Shown: positions 1 to 7,268 of the stretch, in pieces
Layout: each line of letters opens with the position of its first letter
Position numbering within the stretch: the stretch's first letter is position 1
Assembly (NCBI GenBank): GCA_039649115.1
Contig: JBBWZQ010000076.1
Coordinates: forward strand, 1-19,414
Direction of reading: 5' to 3'
Length of the DNA: 19,414 nucleotides
Origin: DATEJJ01 sp039649115
GTDB taxonomy: Bacteria; Actinomycetota; Actinomycetes; Mycobacteriales; Micromonosporaceae
Notes under the pieces: generated by a model
Told to the model about the DNA's origin: nothing
The model's database searches: none
Seen by the model: the letters and a program-made list of their open reading frames with translations, nothing else
Translations under genes and position numbers: made by a program

Positions 1-221
1 CCATCTGGACGGGCAGCGCGACCGTCGGCCAACGCATCGGCCAGTGGGTCGACAACACCGCGGTGGGCAGCTGGAACCTGATCAAGACCAGCGATGGGTA
101 CGACAAGCTCCAGGCGGTCAACAACACCGGTGTCTACTTGACCGGTGCGTCGGCGGGGACGCCGGTCACGTTGCAGAACGCCACCGAAGACGGCTCGCAG
201 GAGTGGCTGCTCGTTCGGTAG
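1..221 (+). CDS. C-terminal part of a ricin-type (CBM13-like) lectin-domain protein, 5' end outside window
   Basis: The open frame enters at base 3 and ends with TAG at 219-221, giving 72 residues. They read like the last repeats of a beta-trefoil RICIN/CBM13 domain: W-N-L-I near the middle, a Y-D-K-L-Q-A-V-N-N sequence, and a terminal Q-E-W-L-L that matches the QxW signature of this fold. Such domains usually sit at the C-terminus of secreted actinobacterial glycoside hydrolases and bind sugar polymers. The catalytic part, if any, lies outside the window. Its position just before a sugar ABC operon on the same strand suggests a secreted enzyme that could feed that transporter, but this is inference. 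The domain call is fairly safe; the parent enzyme is unknown. Confidence 0.7.
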   Translation, partial: IWTGSATVGQRIGQWVDNTAVGSWNLIKTSDGYDKLQAVNNTGVYLTGASAGTPVTLQNATEDGSQEWLLVR

Positions 222-262
222 ATCGAGAACGGTCATCATAGGGACCTTCGGGCCGCGGACCG

Positions 263-292
263 GACGCGCCGCCGTCGAGCCGGCGGCACGTC
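263..292 (+). terminator. Hairpin terminator candidate after the lectin-domain gene
   Basis: A 7-bp GC stem (268-274 with 281-287, 6-nt loop) is extended by 4 more pairs (263-266 with 289-292) across one C/A mismatch. It begins about 40 nt after the stop codon of the lectin-domain gene and lies before the lacI promoter. There is no T tract, which is common for actinomycete terminators. Confidence 0.45.
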
Positions 293-322
293 ACCGGCGG
301 GTAACACGTATGTTGCGGGGTC

Positions 323-351
323 TTGACGGGGCGCCTCTGTCTGCGTAGACA
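323..351 (+). promoter_or_regulatory. Predicted promoter of the lacI-type gene and possibly the whole sugar operon
   Basis: TTGACG at 323-328 is a good -35 match. After a 17-bp spacer, TAGACA at 346-351 is a weak -10. The predicted start of transcription, near 358, falls inside the second operator palindrome, so a repressor bound there would block RNA polymerase. The call rests on motif match and position only. Confidence 0.45.
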
Positions 352-380
352 TGTCTACGTAGACAGAGCCTGGTCTACGA
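336..380. promoter_or_regulatory. Tandem palindromic LacI-type operator
   Basis: Two 12-bp palindromes with a central CG occur 14 bp apart: GTCTGCGTAGAC (339-350, one mismatched pair) and GTCTACGTAGAC (353-364, perfect). Together they form a 32-bp near-perfect inverted repeat (336-367) centred on ACATGT. A further half site, GTCTACGA, follows at 373-380. Even-length palindromes with a central CpG are typical of LacI-family operators. The site overlaps the predicted -10 and transcription start of the adjacent LacI-family gene, so autorepression is the natural reading. Confidence 0.7.
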
Positions 381-443
381 TTCGCGAGGACCGGTGGGAG
401 ACAACGATGACGCGATCGGATACCGCAGGGCGGGGGTTCGACC

Positions 444-1538
444 ATGCCCAGTAGCGTGGATGTGGCCCGCCTGGCGGGGGTGTCGCAGAAGACGGTGTCC
501 CGGGTCTTCAACGACGAGCCGTACGTGTCCGCCGAGGTGCGCCGGCGGGTGCTCGACGCGGCCGAACAACTCGGCTACCGCTTGAACAACGCGGCCCGGA
601 TGTTGGCCTCGGGGCGGACCCGGACGATCGGCGTGGTCACGTTGGGCACCGCTCTGTACGGTCCCGCCTCGTTGCTGATGGGTATCGAGCGGGCTGCCCG
701 GGCCACGGGGTACGCGCTGCGGGTGGTCAACACCATGGAGCACGAGCCGGAAGGTGTCGCCGGTGCGGTCCGGTCGCTGCTCGTCCAGGGTGTGGACGGC
801 ATCGTCATCTCCGAGCCGATCGACGAGGGGGAGGAGCCGATCCCCGTCGATGTACCGGTGCTCACTCTCGGCGCGCCACCCAACCTCGCCGCCCCCCGGG
901 TGCTGACGGTCGGGGTGGGCGCCGAGTCGCTGGCCCGCGCCGCGACGGCGCACCTGCTGGATCTGGGACATGCCACCGTGCACCACCTTGCCGGGCCGCA
1001 GCGGTGGTACGCCGCGCGGGACCGACTCGCGGGGTGGCGGGCCGTGTTGCGTGAGCGCGGTCGGGAGGCACCGCGGGTCCTGGCGGGGGACTGGTCGGCG
1101 GCCTCCGGGTACGCGGCCGGTCGGGAGTTGGCTTCGCGCGGCGATGTCACTGCGGTGTTCGCGGCCAACGACGACATGGCCATCGGTATGGTCCGCGCCC
1201 TGGCCGAGGCCGGCCGGCGGGTACCCGAGGACGCCAGCGTGGTGGGATTCGACGACATTCCACTCGCCGCATACGTGACTCCGCCGCTGACCACGGCACG
1301 GCAACCGTTCGACGCGGTGGCGCTGCAGGGCCTCGAACTGCTGGTACGCGCGATCGAGAAGCCGGACGCGGAGCCGCCGCCGGTGGTCGAACCGCCGGTG
1401 GAACTCGTCGTCCGCGGCTCGACAGCGCCGCCGCAGCCGCGGTCACGGCGGGGACAGGTGAGGCGGGTGGCCTCCCGCGCGGGCGGCGAGCCGCATGCGC
1501 CACCGACCTCGAAGGGAGAGTCTGCTACCCGGAACTGA
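444..1538 (+). CDS. LacI-family transcriptional regulator
   Basis: This 364-residue protein is a sugar-responsive repressor. Residues about 4-23 form the LacI helix-turn-helix (V-D-V-A-R-L-A-G-V-S, then T-V-S-R-V-F-N), followed by the hinge helix with N-N-A-A-R-M-L-A-S-G. From about residue 60 a periplasmic-binding-protein-like effector domain begins (R-T-I-G-V-V), with the F-A-A-N-D-D-M-A and V-V-G-F-D-D-I-P motifs conserved in the family. The basic, proline-rich tail of about 35 residues after the core is longer than usual and probably disordered. The ATG at 444 follows a GGGCGGGGG stretch. The gene heads a same-strand sugar transport and beta-galactosidase cluster and lies beside a tandem palindromic operator, so it probably represses itself and the operon until a galactoside-type inducer binds. 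The exact inducer cannot be read from sequence. Confidence 0.93.
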   Translation: MPSSVDVARLAGVSQKTVSRVFNDEPYVSAEVRRRVLDAAEQLGYRLNNAARMLASGRTRTIGVVTLGTALYGPASLLMGIERAARATGYALRVVNTMEHEPEGVAGAVRSLLVQGVDGIVISEPIDEGEEPIPVDVPVLTLGAPPNLAAPRVLTVGVGAESLARAATAHLLDLGHATVHHLAGPQRWYAARDRLAGWRAVLRERGREAPRVLAGDWSAASGYAAGRELASRGDVTAVFAANDDMAIGMVRALAEAGRRVPEDASVVGFDDIPLAAYVTPPLTTARQPFDAVALQGLELLVRAIEKPDAEPPPVVEPPVELVVRGSTAPPQPRSRRGQVRRVASRAGGEPHAPPTSKGESATRN

Positions 1539-1693
1539 CGACCATCGCTGTCCCAGTCGACGCCAGAACCGGTCCCGGCAACGGCGTTTGTCGCTCCGGC
1601 GCGCTCCGCGCGGCCCTCCGTCTCTCAGCCACACCTTTCCGCGCGCTGTCACCAGGCGTGCCGATCACCCCTGTCCACGCAACGGAGTCGACA

Positions 1694-3076
1694 ATGCCCA
1701 GATCCACGTCCACACACCATCCGATGAGCCGCCGGACCCTACTCACCGCCGCGGGGGGCGTGTCCCTGAGCGCGGCGCTGGCCGCGTGTAGCGGCAGCAG
1801 CGACAAAGGTGGCGCCGCCCCGACCAAGGCGGTGAGCCAGGCCGACATCGACAAGGCGATGTCGACGCCTACCGAGCTGACGTTCTGGACCTGGGTGCCG
1901 GACATCCAGCAGGAGGTCAACCTCTTCCAGCAGAAGTACCCGGCCATCAAAGTGAAGATCGTCAACGCCGGCCAGGGCACGCTCCACTACACGAAGCTGC
2001 GGACCGCGTTGCAGGCGGGCAAGGGCGCGCCGGACGTGGTGCAGATCGAGTTCCAGTACATTCCGACGTTCACCATCACCGACAGCCTGTTGGACCTGCG
2101 GCCGTACGGCGCGTCGGCGCTCAAGGACAAGTTCGTGGACTGGACCTGGGGACAGGTCACCGGCCCGGGTGGCGAGGTCTGGGCGGTCCCGCAAGACACC
2201 GGACCGATGGGGATGCTGTACCGGCAGGACATCTTCGAGCGCTACGGGATCGCCGTGCCGAAGACCTGGGACGAGTTCGCGGCGGCGGCACGCAAGCTAC
2301 ACGCGGCCAACCCGAGCGTCTATCTGACCAACCTCGCCGGCAACGAGGCCGGGGCCTGGCACGGGCTGCTCTGGCAGGCGGGTGCCAAGCCGTACGTCAC
2401 GACGGACAGGAGCCACATCACCATCAACGTCAACGACCAGCCATCCAAGAAGCTCGGCGCGTACTGGGGTGCGCTGGCCAAGGATGGTGTCATCGGTGTC
2501 GAGCCGGACTTCACCGACGCCTGGTTCACCGCGCTCAACAGCGGCAAGTACGCCACCTGGCTGACCGCGGCGTGGGGCCCGGTCTTCCTGTCCGGTTCGG
2601 CCAAGTCGACCACGGGCAAGTGGCGGGCGGCGCCGCTGCCGCAGTGGGACGCGTCGACCCAGACCTCGGGCAACTGGGGCGGCTCGACCAGCGCGGTCAT
2701 CAAGACGACCAAGAATCCGATCGCGGCGTCGCAGTTCGCCCAGTTCCTCAACAGCGACCCGGACAGCGCCAAGCTGTTCGCCACCAAACAGTTCTTCTTC
2801 CCCGCGACCAAGGCGCTGCTCGCCGACCCGAGCTTCGTCGGCCAGGCGCCGAGCTTCTACGGCGGCCAGCAGGTCAACCAGGTGTTCGCCGACATCGGCA
2901 ACACGGTCAACAGCACATTCTCGTGGCCGCCGTTCCTTGACCGGGTGGTGACCGACTGGACCGAGACCGTCGGCAAGTCCCTGGCCGACAAGACCGACAC
3001 CGTCGCCGCGCTCGACGCGTGGCAGACGCGCATCACCACCTTCGCCAAGAGCCAGGGCTTCACGGTCCAGCCGTAG
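1694..3076 (+). CDS. ABC transporter sugar-binding lipoprotein (family 1 extracellular solute-binding protein)
   Basis: This 460-residue protein captures an oligosaccharide outside the membrane and delivers it to the two permeases encoded downstream. The N-terminus carries a twin-arginine motif (S-R-R-T-L-L) and a lipobox L-A-A-C with the lipid-modified cysteine at residue 32, so Tat export and lipid anchoring are likely. The mature part has features of the UgpB/MalE-like SBP_bac_1 family: an E-L-T-F-W-T-W start, a P-D-V-V-Q-I-E segment and a W-G-G-S-T-S loop. The ATG at 1694 is chosen because GGAG at 1684-1687 is well spaced; an in-frame GTG at 1658 and ATG at 1724 are possible. A 155-bp gap separates it from lacI, without a clear promoter or terminator. 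The sugar is inferred as a beta-galactoside from the GH42 neighbour. Confidence 0.92.
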   Translation: MPRSTSTHHPMSRRTLLTAAGGVSLSAALAACSGSSDKGGAAPTKAVSQADIDKAMSTPTELTFWTWVPDIQQEVNLFQQKYPAIKVKIVNAGQGTLHYTKLRTALQAGKGAPDVVQIEFQYIPTFTITDSLLDLRPYGASALKDKFVDWTWGQVTGPGGEVWAVPQDTGPMGMLYRQDIFERYGIAVPKTWDEFAAAARKLHAANPSVYLTNLAGNEAGAWHGLLWQAGAKPYVTTDRSHITINVNDQPSKKLGAYWGALAKDGVIGVEPDFTDAWFTALNSGKYATWLTAAWGPVFLSGSAKSTTGKWRAAPLPQWDASTQTSGNWGGSTSAVIKTTKNPIAASQFAQFLNSDPDSAKLFATKQFFFPATKALLADPSFVGQAPSFYGGQQVNQVFADIGNTVNSTFSWPPFLDRVVTDWTETVGKSLADKTDTVAALDAWQTRITTFAKSQGFTVQP

Positions 3077-3084
3077 CGAGGGCC

Positions 3085-3123
3085 GGCGGGTCCCGCCCGC
3101 AGGGGTGCGGGGCGGGACCCGCC
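3085..3123 (+). promoter_or_regulatory. Perfect intercistronic stem-loop between binding protein and permease genes
   Basis: A 14-bp uninterrupted GC-rich stem (3085-3098 pairs with 3110-3123) has an 11-nt loop. It begins 8 nt after the binding-protein stop codon and ends 22 nt before the permease ribosome binding site. No T tract follows. In binding-protein transport operons such structures commonly protect or partially terminate the upstream message, so that more binding protein than permease is made; that role is inferred here. Confidence 0.75.
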
Positions 3124-3159
3124 ACCCGCAATGGCCTCAAACCGCAGGAAGGTTGCCCG

Positions 3160-4062
3160 ATGACTGCCATGACGACGCCGCGCCGGAGCGGTGGCGTGCG
3201 CCGCGGTGCGGCAGGGCCGATGTTCGTCGCCCCGTTCCTGGTGCTGTTCCTGCTGCTGTTCGTCGCGCCGCTCGGCTACGCCGCCTACCTCAGCCTGTTC
3301 CAGAACCGGCTCATCGGCGGCACCACCTTCGTGGGCCTGGCGAACTACGTGACCGCCGTGCAGGACCCACAGCTGATCCGGGGTGTGCTGCGGGTCGCCA
3401 CATTCTTCGTCATCCAGGTACCGGTGATGCTGGTGCTGGCGTTGCTGTTCGCGCTCGCGCTCGACAGCGGCCTGCTGCGCTTCGCGCGCCTGGTGCGGCT
3501 GGGCATATTCGTCCCGTACGCGGTGCCCAGCGTGGTCGCCGCCCTGATGTGGGGGTACCTCTACGGGCCGGACTACGGCCCCTTCGCCCAGCTGAGCCGC
3601 CTGTGGCACCTGCCCGCCCCGCGCTTCCTGTCCGGCGGCTGGATGCTCGGCAGCCTGTCCAACATCGTCACCTGGGAGTTCGTGGGGTACAACATGATCC
3701 TGCTGTACGCCGCGCTGCGCACCATCCCGCACGACCTGTACGAGGCGGCCGCGGTGGACGGCGCCGGCGCCTGGCGTGTCGCGTGGAGTATCAAGCTTCC
3801 CGCGTTGCGTCCGGCACTCCTGCTGGCCCTGGTGTTCTCTGTGATTGGCAGCTTCCAGCTGTTCAACGAGCCGAACCTGCTGCAGCGCCTCGCGCCGGAC
3901 GTCATCGACAGCGCCTTCACGGCGAACCTGTACGCCTACTCCCTCGCGTTCACCAGCCAGCAGGTCAACTACGCTGCCGCGGTGTCCTTCCTCCTCGGGC
4001 TGGTCATCGTGATCGTCTCGTATGCCGTCCTGCTCACCGCGAACCGCAGGCGGACGTCATGA
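3160..4062 (+). CDS. Sugar ABC transporter permease, MalF/UgpA type
   Basis: This 300-residue inner-membrane protein is one half of the transport channel. A first membrane segment at about residues 20-47 is rich in F, L and V, and several further hydrophobic segments follow, consistent with the six-helix fold of this family. The cytoplasmic EAA loop that contacts the ATPase is clear from residue 195 (E-A-A-A-V-D-G-A-G, then L-P-A-L-R-P). The ATG at 3160 is supported by AGGAAGG at 3146-3152 with a 7-nt spacer; the frame is open further upstream, but no start there has such a site. The stop overlaps the next permease start (ATGA), indicating translational coupling. No ATP-binding subunit is encoded nearby. 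Confidence 0.93.
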   Translation: MTAMTTPRRSGGVRRGAAGPMFVAPFLVLFLLLFVAPLGYAAYLSLFQNRLIGGTTFVGLANYVTAVQDPQLIRGVLRVATFFVIQVPVMLVLALLFALALDSGLLRFARLVRLGIFVPYAVPSVVAALMWGYLYGPDYGPFAQLSRLWHLPAPRFLSGGWMLGSLSNIVTWEFVGYNMILLYAALRTIPHDLYEAAAVDGAGAWRVAWSIKLPALRPALLLALVFSVIGSFQLFNEPNLLQRLAPDVIDSAFTANLYAYSLAFTSQQVNYAAAVSFLLGLVIVIVSYAVLLTANRRRTS

Positions 4063-4985
4063 CCACGTTTGCTTCGCCAGCCCAGGAAACTACGGCCACG
4101 AATCAGGCCGCCGCAGCCGTGCGCGGGCGGTCGACCCGCCGACACAGCACTCCGCTGACCATCGCCATGCTGGCCACGCTCGGGTACTTCCTGCTCCCCC
4201 TGTTCTGGTTGGTCGTCTCCTCGACCAAGAGCACCCAGGACCTGTTCACCACGTTCGGCCTGTGGTTCTCGCACGCGCCGCAGCCATGGACGAACATCAG
4301 CCAGACCCTGACCCACGACAACGGCGTCTTCCTGCGCTGGCTGCTCAACACCATGGTGTACGCGGTCTCCAGTGCGCTGGGCGCGGCGTTCCTCGCTGCC
4401 GCCGCCGGGTACGGCTTCGCCAAGTTCCGCTTCCGCGGCCACGGCCTGGCCTTCAACCTGGTCCTCGGCGCCATCATGGTGCCCACCACCGCGCTGGCCA
4501 TCCCGACCTACCTGCTGTTCGCCAAGGTGGGCCTGGTCAACACCCCGTGGGCGGTCATCCTGCCGTCCCTGATCAGCCCGTTCGGCCTGTACCTGATGCG
4601 CATCTACGCGCAGGACGCGGTCTCCGACAGCATCCTGGAGGCTGCCCGCATCGACGGTGCCGGAGAGCTGGCCATCTTCTTCCGGATCGCTTTGCGGCTG
4701 CTGGCACCGGGCCTGGTCACCGTCGTGCTGTTCACGCTCGTCGCGACGTGGAACAACTACTTCCTGCCGCTCATCATGCTCAACGACCCGCGCCTGTACC
4801 CGATGACGGTGGGCCTGGCGTCCTGGGCTTCCCAGGCGGTCGGCGGCGGGTCGGGTGCCAACACCGACATGCTCGCGCTCGTGGTCACCGGGTCCCTGCT
4901 GTCGATCATCCCGCTTGTCGTGGCCTTCCTGCTGCTGCAACGATACTGGCAGAGCGGCCTGGCCAGCGGCGGCGTCAAGCAGTAA
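4059..4985 (+). CDS. Sugar ABC transporter permease, MalG/UgpE type
   Basis: This 308-residue protein forms the second half of the transport channel. A cytoplasmic N-terminus of about 35 residues is followed by a first membrane helix (L-G-Y-F-L-L-P-L-F-W-L-V-V-S-S) and the T-K-S-T-Q-D-L-F sequence typical of MalG-like permeases. The EAA loop starts at residue 194 (E-A-A-R-I-D-G-A-G-E). The start ATG at 4059 overlaps the TGA of the first permease by 4 nt. The protein ends 27 nt before the GH42 gene, so all four genes from the binding protein onward are probably co-transcribed. Assignment to the binding-protein-dependent permease family is firm; substrate identity is inferred from context. Confidence 0.93.
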   Translation: MTTFASPAQETTATNQAAAAVRGRSTRRHSTPLTIAMLATLGYFLLPLFWLVVSSTKSTQDLFTTFGLWFSHAPQPWTNISQTLTHDNGVFLRWLLNTMVYAVSSALGAAFLAAAAGYGFAKFRFRGHGLAFNLVLGAIMVPTTALAIPTYLLFAKVGLVNTPWAVILPSLISPFGLYLMRIYAQDAVSDSILEAARIDGAGELAIFFRIALRLLAPGLVTVVLFTLVATWNNYFLPLIMLNDPRLYPMTVGLASWASQAVGGGSGANTDMLALVVTGSLLSIIPLVVAFLLLQRYWQSGLASGGVKQ

Positions 4986-5012
4986 ACCGCTTTCATCCGG
5001 AGGTTCAACTTC

Positions 5013-7142
5013 ATGGCGGTCCTACCCCCCCGCGTCCTGTTCGGCGCCGCCTACTACCACGAGTACCAGCCCGACCAGCGGCTCAAGACCGACCTCGACC
5101 TGATGGCCGAGGCACACTTCACCGTCATCCGGGTGGGGGAGTCGGTCTGGTCCACCTGGGAGCCGGAGAACGGCCAGTTCAACCTCGACTGGCTGCAGCC
5201 GGTACTCGACGGCGCCCACGAACGCGGGATCTCCGTACTCATCGGGACCCCGACATACGCGGCACCGCCGTGGCTGGCCCGGCTGTACCCGGAGATCGCC
5301 GGGGAGCGGGTCACCGGGCAGCGCATCGGCTGGGGCGCCCGCCAAGAGGTCGACTTCACCCACCCCGGCTTCCGCTTCCACGCCGAACGGGTGATCCGCC
5401 AGATCCTGCGCCGGTACGCCGACCACCCGGCGGTCATCGGGTTCCAGGTGGACAACGAACCCGGCAACGAGCTGCTGCACAACCACGGCGTCTTCCAGCG
5501 GTTCGTGGACCACCTGCGCGCCACCTACGGTGATGTCGAGACCCTCAACCAGGAGTGGGGCCTGGTCTACTGGTCGCACCGACTGTCCACCTGGGCCGAC
5601 CTGTGGACCCCCGACGGCAACCTGCAACCGCAGTACGACCGGGCCTGGAGAGCGTTCCAGGCCCGGCAGGTGACCGAGTTCATCGGCTGGCAGGCCGACC
5701 TCGTGCGCGAGTACGCGCGCCCCGAACAGTTCATCACCACCTGCATCTCCTACACCCGGCCCGCGGTGGAGGACGACGAGCTGACCGACCGGCTCGACGT
5801 CGCCTCCGGCAACCCGTACTACGCCATGCAGGACGGCCTCGCCCTGCCCGACCACAACGACGGCTTCGCACACGGCTGGAAGACCACCGGGGTGTGGGCG
5901 CTGTACCAGACCGCCGACCGGATGTTCTCCTCCCGCCAGGAGCCGTTCCTGGTCACCGAGACCAACGCCACGTCAATTGGCATGTCGTGGGACAACCGGC
6001 CGGCCTACGACGGCCAGTGGCGGCAGGCCGCGTGGGCGCTCGTCGCCCGCGGCGCACAGATGGTCGAGTACTGGCACTGGCACACGCTGCACTTCGGTAC
6101 CGAAACCTACTGGGGCGGGATTCTCCCGCACAGCGGCGTGCCCGGCCGCACCTACGCAGAACTGTCCCGGCTGGGCGCGGAGTTGGCGGCGGCCGGCGCG
6201 CTGGTAGCCGGGCTTTCGCCGGACGCGGACTTCACGATGGTGTACTCGATGCCGAGCAAATGGCTGATGGAGAAGTACCCCCCGCTGTCCACACCGGACG
6301 GCGGCCCGGACGCCGACGCGTACCACGGCATCTTCGACCCGTTCTACCGCGGCGCGTTCGACACGCGCCGGCAGGTGCGCATCGTCCACATCCGACAGTT
6401 GCACGACCCGCGCGGCCAGCGAGCCGGGATCACGCCGGAGGAGGCCGCGCGCCGCCACCCGGTCCTCGTCGTGCCCGGGCTGTACATAGTGGACGACGCC
6501 ACCATCGACTGGCTCGCCGGGTACGCGCACGCCGGCGGCCACCTGGTCCTCGGCCCGCGTACCGCCTACGCCGACCACGAGGCCCGCGCCCGGCACGAAC
6601 CGGCACCGGCAAGGCTCGTCGAGGCCGCCGGCGTGCGGTACGACGAGTTCAGCAACCTCGCGTGCGACATCCCACTGCGCGCCGCGCCCGGCAACCCACT
6701 CGACCTGCCGCCGGGCGCGAGCGCCACCCGCTGGGTCGACGGGCTGACCGTCATCGACGCCGACGTGCTCGCCACCTACGACCATCCCCAGTTCAGCCGC
6801 TGGCCCGCGGTCACCACCCGCCGCCACGGCAACGGCCGCGTCACCTGCGTCGGCACCGTCCCCGGCCCAGGCCTCGCCCGGGCGTTGGCAGCCTGGTTGG
6901 CCCCCTCCCCGGGCAGTGGCTGGCGTAACCTCCCGCCATCTGTCACCGCGACCACCGCCACCTCCGGCGACAGGCGGCGGGTCCACATCATCCACAACTG
7001 GAGTTGGACACCCGCGGACGTCACCGTACCGGTGGACTTGGTCGACGCCCTCGGTGGTGACGCCGCCGCCACCGGCACCGCGCTGCGCCTCGGGCCGTGG
7101 GACGTGCGCGTCCTGGTCACGGTTGCGCCGCACACCCCGTAG
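5013..7142 (+). CDS. Glycoside hydrolase family 42 beta-galactosidase
   Basis: This 709-residue protein hydrolyses terminal beta-D-galactosyl residues from oligosaccharides. It has no signal peptide, so it should act in the cytoplasm on sugar brought in by the adjacent transporter. The N-terminal TIM barrel begins F-G-A-A-Y-Y-H-E-Y and contains R-V-G-E-S-V-W-S-T-W-E-P. The conserved Q-V-D-N-E-P-G motif gives the acid/base as Glu149 (after Asn148), and V-T-E-T-N gives the nucleophile as Glu316. A GH42 trimerisation-like domain follows from about residue 400 and a short beta domain closes the protein; total length is normal for GH42. The ATG at 5013 follows CCGGAGG at 4997-5003. It is the last gene of the operon. 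Activity on beta-1,3/1,4/1,6 galactans versus lactose-like sugars cannot be told from sequence. Confidence 0.94.
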   Translation: MAVLPPRVLFGAAYYHEYQPDQRLKTDLDLMAEAHFTVIRVGESVWSTWEPENGQFNLDWLQPVLDGAHERGISVLIGTPTYAAPPWLARLYPEIAGERVTGQRIGWGARQEVDFTHPGFRFHAERVIRQILRRYADHPAVIGFQVDNEPGNELLHNHGVFQRFVDHLRATYGDVETLNQEWGLVYWSHRLSTWADLWTPDGNLQPQYDRAWRAFQARQVTEFIGWQADLVREYARPEQFITTCISYTRPAVEDDELTDRLDVASGNPYYAMQDGLALPDHNDGFAHGWKTTGVWALYQTADRMFSSRQEPFLVTETNATSIGMSWDNRPAYDGQWRQAAWALVARGAQMVEYWHWHTLHFGTETYWGGILPHSGVPGRTYAELSRLGAELAAAGALVAGLSPDADFTMVYSMPSKWLMEKYPPLSTPDGGPDADAYHGIFDPFYRGAFDTRRQVRIVHIRQLHDPRGQRAGITPEEAARRHPVLVVPGLYIVDDATIDWLAGYAHAGGHLVLGPRTAYADHEARARHEPAPARLVEAAGVRYDEFSNLACDIPLRAAPGNPLDLPPGASATRWVDGLTVIDADVLATYDHPQFSRWPAVTTRRHGNGRVTCVGTVPGPGLARALAAWLAPSPGSGWRNLPPSVTATTATSGDRRRVHIIHNWSWTPADVTVPVDLVDALGGDAAATGTALRLGPWDVRVLVTVAPHTP

Positions 7143-7268
7143 AAGGCGCGGCCGGCTCTGGGCCTTGCCGCCATCCCTACCCCGCAGGCAACACCGTTCT
7201 CGCTCGGCTCCGGCTACGTCAACCAGGCGCCACGCGCTGCTGCCACCGTAGGAAGACACGGCGGTTGT

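Noticed and set aside
1599..1612. Short GC hairpin between lacI and the binding-protein gene
   Set aside because: The stem is only 5 bp with a 3-nt loop in GC-rich sequence; it could arise by chance, and no promoter was found nearby.
3969..4940. Long minus-strand open frame (323 codons) opposite the permease genes
   Set aside because: It is antisense to a clear permease with an EAA motif, has a low-complexity Q/R/G/D-rich composition and no family match; typical of shadow frames in high-GC DNA.
5973..7259. Minus-strand open frame of 428 codons opposite GH42
   Set aside because: GH42 on the plus strand has catalytic motifs and a ribosome site; the antisense frame is a compositional shadow.
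7143..7268. Search for a bidirectional terminator between the convergent GH42 and GH43 genes
   Set aside because: Only interrupted 4-bp GGCC pairings were found near 7150-7175; not enough to call a terminator.
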